From an uncultured Ruminococcus sp. (lineage in GTDB: Bacteria > Bacillota > Clostridia > Oscillospirales > Acutalibacteraceae), in the NCBI GenBank assembly GCA_946414115.1, contig CAMKNF010000079.1, positions 1 through 8,701 of the forward strand: 8,701 nt of DNA, written 5' to 3'. Of the stretch, positions 1-6,618 are shown in pieces. Below the pieces are notes generated by a model. That model made no database searches and was not told the origin of the DNA. It saw only the letters and a list, made by a program, of their open reading frames with translations. How positions within the stretch are numbered: the first letter of the stretch is position 1; every line of letters begins with the position of its first letter. Both the position numbers and the translations under genes were made by a program.

Positions 1-46
1 ACCACCGAGATCTACACTCTTTCCCTACACGACGCTCTTCCGATCT
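1..46 (+). other. Illumina TruSeq P5/universal adapter contamination
   Basis: These 46 bases are sequencing adapter, not genome. They begin ACCACCGAGATCTACAC and end GACGCTCTTCCGATCT, which matches the last 46 nt of the 58-nt Illumina universal (P5) adapter as I know it. The adapter reads 5' to 3' towards the insert, so genomic sequence begins at base 47. The window start is therefore an untrimmed contig end. Read on the minus strand in the frame of the adjacent gene, it encodes the artefactual peptide IGRASCRERV followed by TAG. Confidence 0.98.
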
Positions 47-383
47 CGTTGTCGCTTACAGCGATGTCATAGAGGAATTGGAACATATCCTCATCTGCGG
101 TATCATCTCCGTCGCAAAATCCGATATAGTCGCCGCAGGCAATTCTTAATCCGGCGTTTCTTGCCGCCGAAACGCCCTTGTTTGGCTGATGGATAACCTT
201 TATTCTGCTGTCTTTTTTTGCCAGGCTGTCGCATATCTGCGGACTGTTGTCTGTTGAACCGTCGTCAATGAGTATTATTTCAAGATTTTTATATGTCTGA
301 TTAACAAGACTTTCAACAGACTTTTCGAGATATTTTTCAATATTATATACGGGAACAATTATTGAGATTGTTGCATTGTTCAT
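47..383 (-). CDS. GT2 family glycosyltransferase, N-terminal part, cut by contig end
   Basis: This is the N-terminal ~112 residues of a family 2 (GT-A fold) glycosyltransferase, which would move a sugar from a nucleotide-sugar donor onto a lipid-linked glycan at the inner face of the membrane. Visible motifs are the opening strand SIIVPVYN (residues 7-14), the nucleotide-binding IDDGSTDNS (39-47), VSAARNAGL (71-79) and the metal-binding D91-G-D93-D94 in GFCDGDD. Family members usually run to about 300 residues or more, so at least half is missing, including the acceptor-binding and catalytic-base region. The start at 383 has a GAGGAAG ribosome binding site (391-397) overlapping the stop codon of the FrhB-like gene, 12 nt upstream. 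The open frame continues to base 12, but residues 114-123 and the stop come from adapter. The acceptor and sugar cannot be read from this part. Confidence 0.93.
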
Positions 384-395
384 ATGTAATCTTCC

Positions 396-1592
396 TCAAT
401 TTTTCTTTAGCTTTTTGATTTGCTTAAGCATACCCGTTTTGTAAAGAACGCCCTTGAATTTACCAAAGATTTTACGGCTTGTTTTTACGGGAATCAGCTC
501 TTTTACAATACAGTCAAGAGGTACTCCGCTGTTCAGCATTTCAAAATACTGTCTGCGTTTCGGGTTAACGTCGGGATTTTTAACTGCCATATGACCGTCG
601 GCGTCTAAGAGTGCACCGACATCGGCAGGATACATTACAAATTTGTCCTTTACAGATTCAAGCATTTCCGCACCGCTGTCATTATGAACAAAAACAGCCG
701 TGTAGCCCTTGTCGTCGTCTTCAACAGACGGAACATATCGTGTGATGTTCCAGCAGTCAAAAACCGTTAATTCCGAAACACGCTTTGCCTTTCGGAACGC
801 ACAGTCATAGCACGAGGGACGTGAGCATATGCCGTCAAAAAAGCTTTTAAGCATATAGTCGGTATTGGTGTTTTCAGCGCTCTTTTTGCCGTTGGCAAAA
901 TGCAGCGAGAGGTTTGAGCTGTGGTATCCGTAGGTCTTTTCACGAAAGTTAGTATAGGCTATATCGGAACCGTATTTTGTTGTCATCAGTTCACGGTATT
1001 TTTTCCATACTAAAGGGGACGGCACTCCGTGGCATACAAAATCAACCGTAAATAAATTATCATAAGATTTTCGCAGATAAGACTTTAGTCCCTCTGCCTG
1101 ACAGGGAGCGCCGATGAACAAAACCTTTCTGCCCGTATCAAGCTGTTTCTTGATGTTCAGATAAGTGTTTCCAAGGTCGCTTTGAACATATTTTGAGCCT
1201 CTGAATTTTTCAAGCTCGGAACTTGTTTCTGCGGATTCGTGCTTAACATTAAAATCCTTATCAAAAACAGCTCCGAAAACGATTCCGTTTTGCCTGATTA
1301 TTTCTTCGCAAAAAGCGCTGACGGCTCCTCCCGATGAGCTGTTTTTTACAATATCAGGATTTGTATTGCGGACAATATATGCTTTTTCGGGTAATTCTGC
1401 GTTGTTTTCCGAGTTTATTACAGGGCAGACCTTTTCGCATACGCCGCAGTCAACGCACAGCTTGCTGTCAATTTTTGGATACTTAAATCCTTCGCTGTCG
1501 CATACCATAGATATGCAGTTCTTCGGGCAGGCACTTGCACAGGCAGTACAGCCGCAACAGTCCTTCTTATTGTTTTCCGTAATATTAATCAT
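396..1592 (-). CDS. FrhB-like (coenzyme F420 hydrogenase/dehydrogenase beta subunit family) iron-sulfur protein
   Basis: A 398-residue protein with two N-terminal 4Fe-4S ferredoxin motifs: C12-x2-C15-x2-C18-x3-C22-P and C46-x2-C49-x2-C52-x3-C56-P. An FrhB-type flavin domain follows, marked by SSSGGAVSAF (85-94), FIGAPCQAEGL (159-169) and VCHGVPSP (186-193). A third cysteine group (C256, C261, C264) precedes FDCWNI (278-283). The family transfers electrons between iron-sulfur clusters, flavin and a partner. True F420 hydrogenase needs FrhA/FrhG, which are absent here, and this looks like a Firmicute, so the family name should not be taken as function. Homologues next to pyruvyl transferases are common in surface-polysaccharide loci, where their role is not settled; a redox step on a sugar or glycan is my inference. 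The C-terminus (about 365-398) is strongly basic. Start 1592 has a GGTGAT ribosome binding site, 11 nt after the preceding stop. Confidence 0.92.
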   Translation of the reverse strand: MINITENNKKDCCGCTACASACPKNCISMVCDSEGFKYPKIDSKLCVDCGVCEKVCPVINSENNAELPEKAYIVRNTNPDIVKNSSSGGAVSAFCEEIIRQNGIVFGAVFDKDFNVKHESAETSSELEKFRGSKYVQSDLGNTYLNIKKQLDTGRKVLFIGAPCQAEGLKSYLRKSYDNLFTVDFVCHGVPSPLVWKKYRELMTTKYGSDIAYTNFREKTYGYHSSNLSLHFANGKKSAENTNTDYMLKSFFDGICSRPSCYDCAFRKAKRVSELTVFDCWNITRYVPSVEDDDKGYTAVFVHNDSGAEMLESVKDKFVMYPADVGALLDADGHMAVKNPDVNPKRRQYFEMLNSGVPLDCIVKELIPVKTSRKIFGKFKGVLYKTGMLKQIKKLKKN

Positions 1593-1603
1593 CTTATCAC
1601 CGT

Positions 1604-2764
1604 TTATTTTAAGTACTCAAGAGCCTTGTCAAGAAAAGCCTTTGAGCTGTTTCTGTGTTCGTTGACTTTTTCAAGAACAGACGGATAGTCAATTCTGCTT
1701 TCAACGGCGTAAATATCACCGGCGTATCTGCGCTCGGAAAGACCGTAATTTGCACAGAAGCTGTCAATTCTTGAATTTTTTGACGATACAGAGTTGTCTG
1801 AATATCTGTTGAAAACCATAAATTGCTTTTGGTATATAACCGAGAACACCGAGCCGTGGAAGGAATCCGTAAAAATGTACTCGGCGTTGCGGATAAGGTT
1901 TACAAATTCGGCAGGGCCTATGTCAAACGGCGTATAGTCGCCAAAGCCCTCATCAGCCTTGTTGTAGCTGTCCATATGAGGCTCGGTTACGATTTTAAGT
2001 CCCTTTTTCTTTGCAAATTCCGTAACAGCCTGACGGTATTCAGGGGCCTTGCCGAGAAAGTAAGCAAAGATATACGGCTCGTCATAGAGACGCTTGTTCG
2101 GAATTTCCTCAAGCCATTGCTTGTCGTCAAGCAAAAGCACGGGGTCAACAACAACCTCGGCGTGGTTTGTGCTTACAGATTCAACAATCTTTTTTCCGCT
2201 GTTTTCTCTTACGCTTATAAAATTGAGCCTGTCGAGGAATGTTTTGTAAATTTTTCGGTACTTCGGCTTGATTTGAGCAACGCCGAAGCTTGTTGCATAC
2301 GAGATTTTAACTGTATTATTATCGGCAAACATAAGATTGTAAAAGTTTGAGTTGATTCCGCTGGGCGACCATAGCTGGTCACTGCCCACCATAACGGCAG
2401 TGTATTTTTTGGACTGCTCCTGCAAGCCTTCATAGCCGTAATAAACGGGAGAAAGATTTTTAAATCTTTCCTGTGAAAATCTGTCAAACGCATTATTGCG
2501 GATTTCATTGTCATTTTTCAGCTGTTTATGAACTTTCATCATAATTTTCTTCTGATAATTTTCAATTATCCTGTCGTTTATAAAAACGGGGTCAAACAGC
2601 TTGGGAAGATATTTCATCAAAAGCTGAGGAGTGATTTTCTTTTTGTATCTTATAATTTCAAAATCGATGTTTCTTCTTTTCAGCTCTGCTGTTGTGGCGT
2701 AGCTCTGGAGCTGACTGCCGTAGTTTTTATGATTATAACATACACATATACCCAATTTTTTCAT
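1604..2764 (-). CDS. polysaccharide pyruvyl transferase family protein
   Basis: A 386-residue member of the polysaccharide pyruvyl transferase family (WcaK/CsaB-like, GT-B-related fold), which typically adds a pyruvate ketal from phosphoenolpyruvate to a sugar of a surface glycan. Visible markers: an N-terminal NYGSQLQSYA (14-23), GSDQLW (127-132), SYATSFG (155-161), SVRENSG (184-190), VVDPVLLL (205-212), and the C-terminal GPAEFVNLIRNAEYIFTDSF block (283-302) followed by H303-G, the usual conserved histidine. Length fits the family. The frame is open upstream to 2989, but that extension lies inside the glycosyltransferase 4 gene. The conserved family start MKKLGICV begins at 2764, 4 nt after that gene's TGA, with only a weak AAGAAAG ahead, so translation is probably coupled. 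Some members with this architecture act on other modifications, so pyruvylation itself is not proven. It sits 11 nt before the FrhB-like gene, its usual companion. Confidence 0.9.
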   Translation of the reverse strand: MKKLGICVCYNHKNYGSQLQSYATTAELKRRNIDFEIIRYKKKITPQLLMKYLPKLFDPVFINDRIIENYQKKIMMKVHKQLKNDNEIRNNAFDRFSQERFKNLSPVYYGYEGLQEQSKKYTAVMVGSDQLWSPSGINSNFYNLMFADNNTVKISYATSFGVAQIKPKYRKIYKTFLDRLNFISVRENSGKKIVESVSTNHAEVVVDPVLLLDDKQWLEEIPNKRLYDEPYIFAYFLGKAPEYRQAVTEFAKKKGLKIVTEPHMDSYNKADEGFGDYTPFDIGPAEFVNLIRNAEYIFTDSFHGSVFSVIYQKQFMVFNRYSDNSVSSKNSRIDSFCANYGLSERRYAGDIYAVESRIDYPSVLEKVNEHRNSSKAFLDKALEYLK

Positions 2765-2768
2765 AATA

Positions 2769-4019
2769 TCAATCTTTCTTATTTTTGTGTTTGTCAATAA
2801 GCTGTTTGTATAGCTCGGTGAGCTTTTCAACATATTTTTCGGGATTGAAGTCGGCTTTTGCCGAATTAACGGCATTAATTCCCATCTGACGGTATTCATC
2901 ATCTGAGAGTGAGCAAACCTTTTCAATGCAGCTTTTAAGGTCGTCGCTGTCAAACGGCTTGCAGATAAAGCCTGTTTTGCCGTCCTCAACTATTTCGGGA
3001 AGTCCGCCGTAGTTGCTGACAATTACGGGCTTGCCCTGCGACATAGCTTCCATAATCGCATACGGTCCGTTTTCGTACCATTCGCTCGGCAGGATAATGC
3101 ACTTTGCCTCGGCAACGTATTTTTTCAGCTCGTCGCCCGACTTGAAGCCGAGCATTTTTATTTTGTTTCCGAGATTTTTGTCGACGATATACGCCTTTAC
3201 CTCGTCCTCAACGGGACCTGTTCCGAGGATATAAAGAGGAATATCGCTTGAAAGCTTTTCAACCGCCTTTACAAGCGTAAGCACGCCCTTTTCCTCGGAA
3301 ATTCTGCCGAAGTAGAGAAGATAACCCTTGTCGGGATTGTCTGAATTGTAGACCGTGTCAACAGGCAGAAAGTTTTTCATATGTATGATTTCGGAGTGAA
3401 TAATGCACGATTCTTCGAGCTTTTTCTTGTAAAAAGCAGACGGAGTAATAAACAAGTCAATGTCGTCGTAAATCTTCATCCGCTTGTAGTTAATTGCCTC
3501 AATTGCGGCAAGCGCACTTTTTGCCGTTGAGCCTTTGACGCACTTGTTTTTAATGCAGTTTGAGTATTTTCCGTGCAGACAAAGCTCGCACACCTTGCCG
3601 TTTGAAAGCATTTCGTGATTCGGGCAGACGCAGTTGAGGTCGTGAATCGTAAACACAATCGGTATGTTGTATTTTCTGATTGCACGCACAATTGAAAGCG
3701 TTATGTGGCGGTGCACAAGGTTGATGTGCACAATGTCGGGACGCTCCTGTTCAATCAGTGCTGAAATGCACTTTTTTGCCTCGAAGGAGTACAGCACCCG
3801 AAAGCCTGCTTTAACCTTCTGCATTTTAGAAATATTGCCGTTGAAGTCAACGTTGCTGACAAAGTACTTTTCCTGCTCGCAGGGACGGTTGTTTTCGTCA
3901 GCCATTGCAAAGTAAATTACCTCGTGACCGTGAGCTTGAAGTAAATTTGCAAGTCCGAAATAGTAGGTTTCACTGCCGCCCTTGACGTAGTGATATTTAT
4001 TTACAAGTAAAATTTTCAT
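2769..4019 (-). CDS. GT4 family glycosyltransferase with cysteine-rich insertion
   Basis: A 416-residue retaining glycosyltransferase of the GT-B fold (family 4), expected to work at the cytoplasmic membrane face on the growing repeat unit. The N-terminal acceptor domain has the glycine loop KGGSETYY (13-20) and IVFTIHDLN (121-129). The C-terminal donor domain has LLYFGRISEEKG (234-245), LYILGTGP (262-269), and the EX7E motif E316-x7-E324 in YENGPYAIMEAMSQGKPVI, followed by SNYGGLPEIV (335-344). Between the domains is a cysteine group (C130, C132, C144, C147, C155, C160) suggestive of a small metal-binding knuckle, known in a subset of GT4 enzymes. The start overlaps the GT8 stop as ATGA (4016-4019), indicating translational coupling. 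The preceding AAAGG is modest. The donor sugar cannot be predicted from sequence alone. Confidence 0.95.
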   Translation of the reverse strand: MKILLVNKYHYVKGGSETYYFGLANLLQAHGHEVIYFAMADENNRPCEQEKYFVSNVDFNGNISKMQKVKAGFRVLYSFEAKKCISALIEQERPDIVHINLVHRHITLSIVRAIRKYNIPIVFTIHDLNCVCPNHEMLSNGKVCELCLHGKYSNCIKNKCVKGSTAKSALAAIEAINYKRMKIYDDIDLFITPSAFYKKKLEESCIIHSEIIHMKNFLPVDTVYNSDNPDKGYLLYFGRISEEKGVLTLVKAVEKLSSDIPLYILGTGPVEDEVKAYIVDKNLGNKIKMLGFKSGDELKKYVAEAKCIILPSEWYENGPYAIMEAMSQGKPVIVSNYGGLPEIVEDGKTGFICKPFDSDDLKSCIEKVCSLSDDEYRQMGINAVNSAKADFNPEKYVEKLTELYKQLIDKHKNKKD

Positions 4020-5023
4020 TTTTTACCTTTGCCTTTCAGTGAACGCACCATAGGATAAAGCTTTGAGTGCACAAGCGAAATCACCGCAATCATCAGACCT
4101 TTAGGCATAATGTTGCAGACCGTTGTCATAAGCTTTTTGCTCTTTTTTCTGTCGTCGGGGTATTGCGGAAAGTCATTCCAAGGCGACATTTCCTTGTATT
4201 TTAAATAATCACCGACAAAGGGGTGATTGTTCTTTTCGTTCCAGGGGCGTGTTCCCGATAAAAAACAGGAGGTGTAGTGGATAATGTACGGGTTAGAAAC
4301 AGCCTCATTGTACTCCTGCTCGCTTAAATGATGCTCGGGCTTTCTAACCTTCATCAAATCCTTGAAGTTAAAATCAAAGAAAATCGTCATTGCGTCATAT
4401 TTTGTGTGAATTACCTTGACAAGACCTTTTTTCGAGAGAACGCCGTTTAAAACACCTTGGTCAACATAGGTGATGTCGCCGTTGTGGGCGATGATAAATT
4501 CAAGGAAATCCTTTTCAACATTCATCTCACGCCAGCTTTTTAAATCAATAAGCAGAACGCCGTTGTTGGTGTAGGTGCTGTCGGGAGTAAGTCCAAGTTC
4601 GGTTTTGTAGCGGTCGCTTCGGCAGTCGTCAACTGCTCCGACAACAGCCTTTCCCAAGTCCATATTCCACAATTCGGAAAGAGAGTGGCGGATTACCGTA
4701 TCGCAGTCAAGGTAGATACAGCGGTCAACGCTGTCGGGCAGAATTGTGCAGAGAAACAGCCTGAAAAAAGTGCTGATGTTCCACCTGCCGACTTCAATTT
4801 CAACGCCTGCCTGCTTGTTTAAATCAGGTCGGGGAATAAAGATAATCTTTCTGCCGTACTGCTCGACCATATCCGAAAAACGCTTTTTGTTTTCGTCAGC
4901 TATGTTGTTATCAATCATATAAATGTTGATTTCGTCAGCGTCCTTGTTGTTGTAAAGCAGTGAGCATATTGACACGCCCGCAATAGGCGAATAGCTGTCA
5001 GAGCTTGAATATACTACGTTCAT
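4016..5023 (-). CDS. GT8 family glycosyltransferase
   Basis: A 335-residue retaining glycosyltransferase of family 8 (GT-A fold, LgtC/GspA-like), which typically transfers glucose or galactose from a UDP-sugar. Motifs: NVVYSSSDSY (2-11) at the nucleotide-binding start, RLFLCTILP (88-96), the metal-binding D106-C-D108 in YLDCDTVI, TNNGVLLIDLKSW (152-164), VDQGVLN (187-193), and the late IIHYTS...RPW (247-261) with H249 as the expected second metal ligand. The tail after about residue 290 is basic, with a hydrophobic stretch around 303-323 ending in GKGKK. That suggests peripheral membrane attachment, as in LgtC. The start at 5023 is supported by GGAGGG (5027-5032), 3 nt away. It lies 39 nt after the RmlC-like gene and overlaps the GT4 gene by 4 nt, so the two probably act in sequence on the same repeat unit. 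Confidence 0.94.
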   Translation of the reverse strand: MNVVYSSSDSYSPIAGVSICSLLYNNKDADEINIYMIDNNIADENKKRFSDMVEQYGRKIIFIPRPDLNKQAGVEIEVGRWNISTFFRLFLCTILPDSVDRCIYLDCDTVIRHSLSELWNMDLGKAVVGAVDDCRSDRYKTELGLTPDSTYTNNGVLLIDLKSWREMNVEKDFLEFIIAHNGDITYVDQGVLNGVLSKKGLVKVIHTKYDAMTIFFDFNFKDLMKVRKPEHHLSEQEYNEAVSNPYIIHYTSCFLSGTRPWNEKNNHPFVGDYLKYKEMSPWNDFPQYPDDRKKSKKLMTTVCNIMPKGLMIAVISLVHSKLYPMVRSLKGKGKK

Positions 5024-5062
5024 ATACCCTCCGAAGTTTTAATAACCCATAATACCTTATTT

Positions 5063-5632
5063 TTACAGATACTTTTCCTGAAATTCCTTGAATGACTGCA
5101 AATTCTTGTCCTTGTCGGCGAGAATGAGATTCTCAATTCCGCCGATTTCTTCAAACGGCCACTCAACGCCCAAATCGGGGTCGTTGTACATAATGCCATC
5201 GTCGTATTCACCGTAGAATTTTTCAGCGCATTTGTACGAAACAACTGACGGCTCTAAAACTAAATAGCCATGTGCAAAGTGCTCGGGAACGTAAAGCTCA
5301 TTCATATTTTCCTCGGAAAGATAGAATCCCTGCCACTTTTTGAATGTAGGCGAGTCAGGGCGTAAATCGACAATTACGTCAAAAACCTTGCCCTTTACGC
5401 ACCTTACAAGCTTAGCCTGCTCGTGCACACGCTGGAAGTGGAGCGCACGGATTACGCCCTTGTGGGAAACAGTGTAGAAAACCTCGGCAAGGTTGTGTTC
5501 AAGACCGTTAGCCTCGAAAACCTCCTTGGAGTAATCCTTAATAAACGCACCTCTTACGTCGGTTGCACAGAACGGCTTGATGAGAAATGCGCCGTCAAAA
5601 TCGGTTTTGCAAAATTCAAATTTCTGTATCAT
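5063..5632 (-). CDS. RmlC-like nucleotide-sugar 3,5-epimerase (cupin), probably CDP-sugar linked
   Basis: A 189-residue cupin of the dTDP-4-dehydrorhamnose 3,5-epimerase family, close to the usual ~180-190 residues. Core motifs: GVIRALHFQ (59-67) with the expected catalytic histidine H65, QAKLVRCVKGKVFDV (72-86), VDLRPDSPTFKKW (88-100), LYVPEHFAHGYLVL (113-126), YKC (133-135) with Y140 nearby as candidate acid residues, YNDPDLGVEW (149-158), and LADKD (171-175), where D175 is the likely partner of the histidine. The open frame extends upstream to 5689, but AAGGAGA at 5639-5645 sits 6 nt before ATG 5632, and the extension crosses a hairpin and lacks family similarity. No rmlA, rmlB or rmlD is adjacent; rfbF, rfbG and an SDR are. 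The substrate is therefore inferred to be CDP-4-dehydro-6-deoxyglucose. Whether it inverts C3, C5 or both cannot be read here. Confidence 0.9.
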   Translation of the reverse strand: MIQKFEFCKTDFDGAFLIKPFCATDVRGAFIKDYSKEVFEANGLEHNLAEVFYTVSHKGVIRALHFQRVHEQAKLVRCVKGKVFDVIVDLRPDSPTFKKWQGFYLSEENMNELYVPEHFAHGYLVLEPSVVSYKCAEKFYGEYDDGIMYNDPDLGVEWPFEEIGGIENLILADKDKNLQSFKEFQEKYL

Positions 5633-5636
5633 AAAA

Positions 5637-5645
5637 TCTCTCCTT
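5637..5645 (-). promoter_or_regulatory. ribosome binding site fixing the RmlC-like start
   Basis: Minus-strand AAGGAGAGA with the AAGGAGA core at 5639-5645 lies 6 nt ahead of ATG at 5632-5630. It is a strong Shine-Dalgarno match and rules in favour of 5632 over the upstream in-frame ATG at 5689. Confidence 0.85.
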
Positions 5646-5658
5646 AAAATACAACGAA

Positions 5659-5681
5659 AAGGGCGAACATTGTCCGCCCTT
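5659..5681 (-). terminator. intra-operon hairpin, possible weak terminator or processing/attenuation element
   Basis: In the 53-nt gap between the SDR stop (5686) and the RmlC-like start (5632), the minus strand reads AAGGGCG-GAC-AAT-GTT-CGCCCTT. This gives 7 pairs (AAGGGCG/CGCCCTT), one mismatch, and 3 inner pairs closing a tiny loop. Downstream, the T-rich stretch TTTTCGTTGTATTTT is interrupted, so termination would be partial at best. This is the longest intergenic gap in the window and the only clear stem-loop seen. Confidence 0.6.
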
Positions 5682-5685
5682 ATTT

Positions 5686-6606
5686 TCATTCAACGGATTT
5701 GAGCCACTTCATTGTCAGCCTTGTGCCCTCGGCAAACGAAACTGACGGCTTGAAATGACAATCGTTTTCAATGTCGGTTGTGTCAAATGCATCAAGCGGC
5801 ATATTCACTCCCGTAAACGGCACATCTCCGAAAATCGGTTCTGCATCGGGTGCAAGAGATTGCTGCATTTCAAGAATGAACTCCTTGAGCGGCCTTGCGT
5901 TGCCGCTTCCGATTGTGTATTCCTTGTTTGCAACGCCGTGTTCGCCGATTGCGGCAAATGCCTTTGCAACGTCGGTAATATAGATAAAATCGTAGTTCTG
6001 CGTAGCCGCAGTAAATTGCAGCGGCTCGCCAGCGATGATTTTTCTGATTGTCGAGTTTACAAACCTCGGTGAAAGCTCGCCCACGCCGTATGCATTTGTG
6101 ATTACAGCCCAGCAGAGGTCAATGGAAAGACTGTTTGCAATCGGCTTGCAGATTGAACGAGCAATAAGCTTGCCTGCTCCGTAAATGTACGGCAACCCCG
6201 GTTTGCTTTCCTGTGTGTAAACTGCTGTGTAGGTTTCCTTTTCCATAATCGAGCCTGCGTTTACAAACTTCTTACACTTCATTTTGTCGGCAGTACGCAG
6301 AGCCTTTGCAGTCCACAGAGCGTTCTGTAACTGTATTTCCTCGTCACAGCGCATAGGACCTGCCGAGCCTACCCACGCAAAATGATAGAAAACGTCAATG
6401 TCCCTGTCGCCGATTTTATCATACAGAGAGTCGATTTCCGAAAGCTCGCAGTAAACGATTTCCACGTTTTCAAGCTCTTTTATGTTGTCGATATTTTCGT
6501 TTTCGTCCTTGATAATTGCAAAGATTTTAACTCCTCTTGAGTCAAGCTCCTTGCATACGTTTGAGCCGACAAAGCCGTTTGCGCCCGTTATGATAACCTT
6601 TTTCAT
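5686..6606 (-). CDS. NAD(P)-dependent epimerase/reductase (extended SDR), putative CDP-4-keto-6-deoxyhexose reductase
   Basis: A 306-residue extended short-chain dehydrogenase/reductase. The Rossmann motif is TGANGFVGSNV (7-17; G8-x2-G11-x2-G14). The catalytic set is S119 in NAGSIME and Y142-x3-K146 in YIYGAGK. A further landmark is NAYGVGELSPRFV (171-183). The frame opens at 6663, but AAAGGTGAT (6610-6618) directly before ATG 6606 and the standard MKKVIITG beginning set the real start. It follows rfbG by 11 nt, the position taken by CDP-abequose/CDP-paratose synthase-type reductases in 3,6-dideoxyhexose loci, which are SDRs of similar length. Because rfbH is not beside it, it is more likely to reduce C4 of a CDP-4-keto-6-deoxyhexose, together with the RmlC-like epimerase downstream. 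C4 stereochemistry, and whether it epimerises instead of reduces, are unknown. Confidence 0.9.
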   Translation of the reverse strand: MKKVIITGANGFVGSNVCKELDSRGVKIFAIIKDENENIDNIKELENVEIVYCELSEIDSLYDKIGDRDIDVFYHFAWVGSAGPMRCDEEIQLQNALWTAKALRTADKMKCKKFVNAGSIMEKETYTAVYTQESKPGLPYIYGAGKLIARSICKPIANSLSIDLCWAVITNAYGVGELSPRFVNSTIRKIIAGEPLQFTAATQNYDFIYITDVAKAFAAIGEHGVANKEYTIGSGNARPLKEFILEMQQSLAPDAEPIFGDVPFTGVNMPLDAFDTTDIENDCHFKPSVSFAEGTRLTMKWLKSVE

Positions 6607-6609
6607 AGT

Positions 6610-6618
6610 ATCACCTTT
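6610..6618 (-). promoter_or_regulatory. ribosome binding site fixing the SDR start
   Basis: Minus-strand AAAGGTGAT, matching the 3' part of the AGGAGGTGAT consensus, begins within the rfbG stop codon and ends 3 nt before ATG 6606-6604. It supports 6606 over the in-frame ATG at 6663, which lies inside rfbG. Confidence 0.8.

Noticed and set aside
396..1592. Genuine F420-reducing hydrogenase subunit
   Set aside because: No FrhA, FrhG or FrhD genes are nearby, the context is glycan synthesis, and the apparent host group is not known to use F420. Only the domain family is supported.
1823..2350. Plus-strand open frame of 175 residues
   Set aside because: It is antisense to the pyruvyl transferase gene, whose family motifs are intact in the minus frame; no motif or ribosome binding site of its own was recognised.
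2765..2989. In-frame N-terminal extension of the pyruvyl transferase
   Set aside because: It overlaps the 3' end of the GT4 gene and has no family similarity; the conserved start MKKLGICV begins at 2764.
5024..5062. Possible AT inverted repeat (AATAA...TTATT) between the RmlC-like and GT8 genes
   Set aside because: Pairing stops after five A/T pairs, which is too weak to call a terminator or operator.
5633..5689. In-frame N-terminal extension of the RmlC-like epimerase
   Set aside because: It crosses the hairpin and the ribosome binding site that serves ATG 5632, and adds 19 residues not typical of the family.
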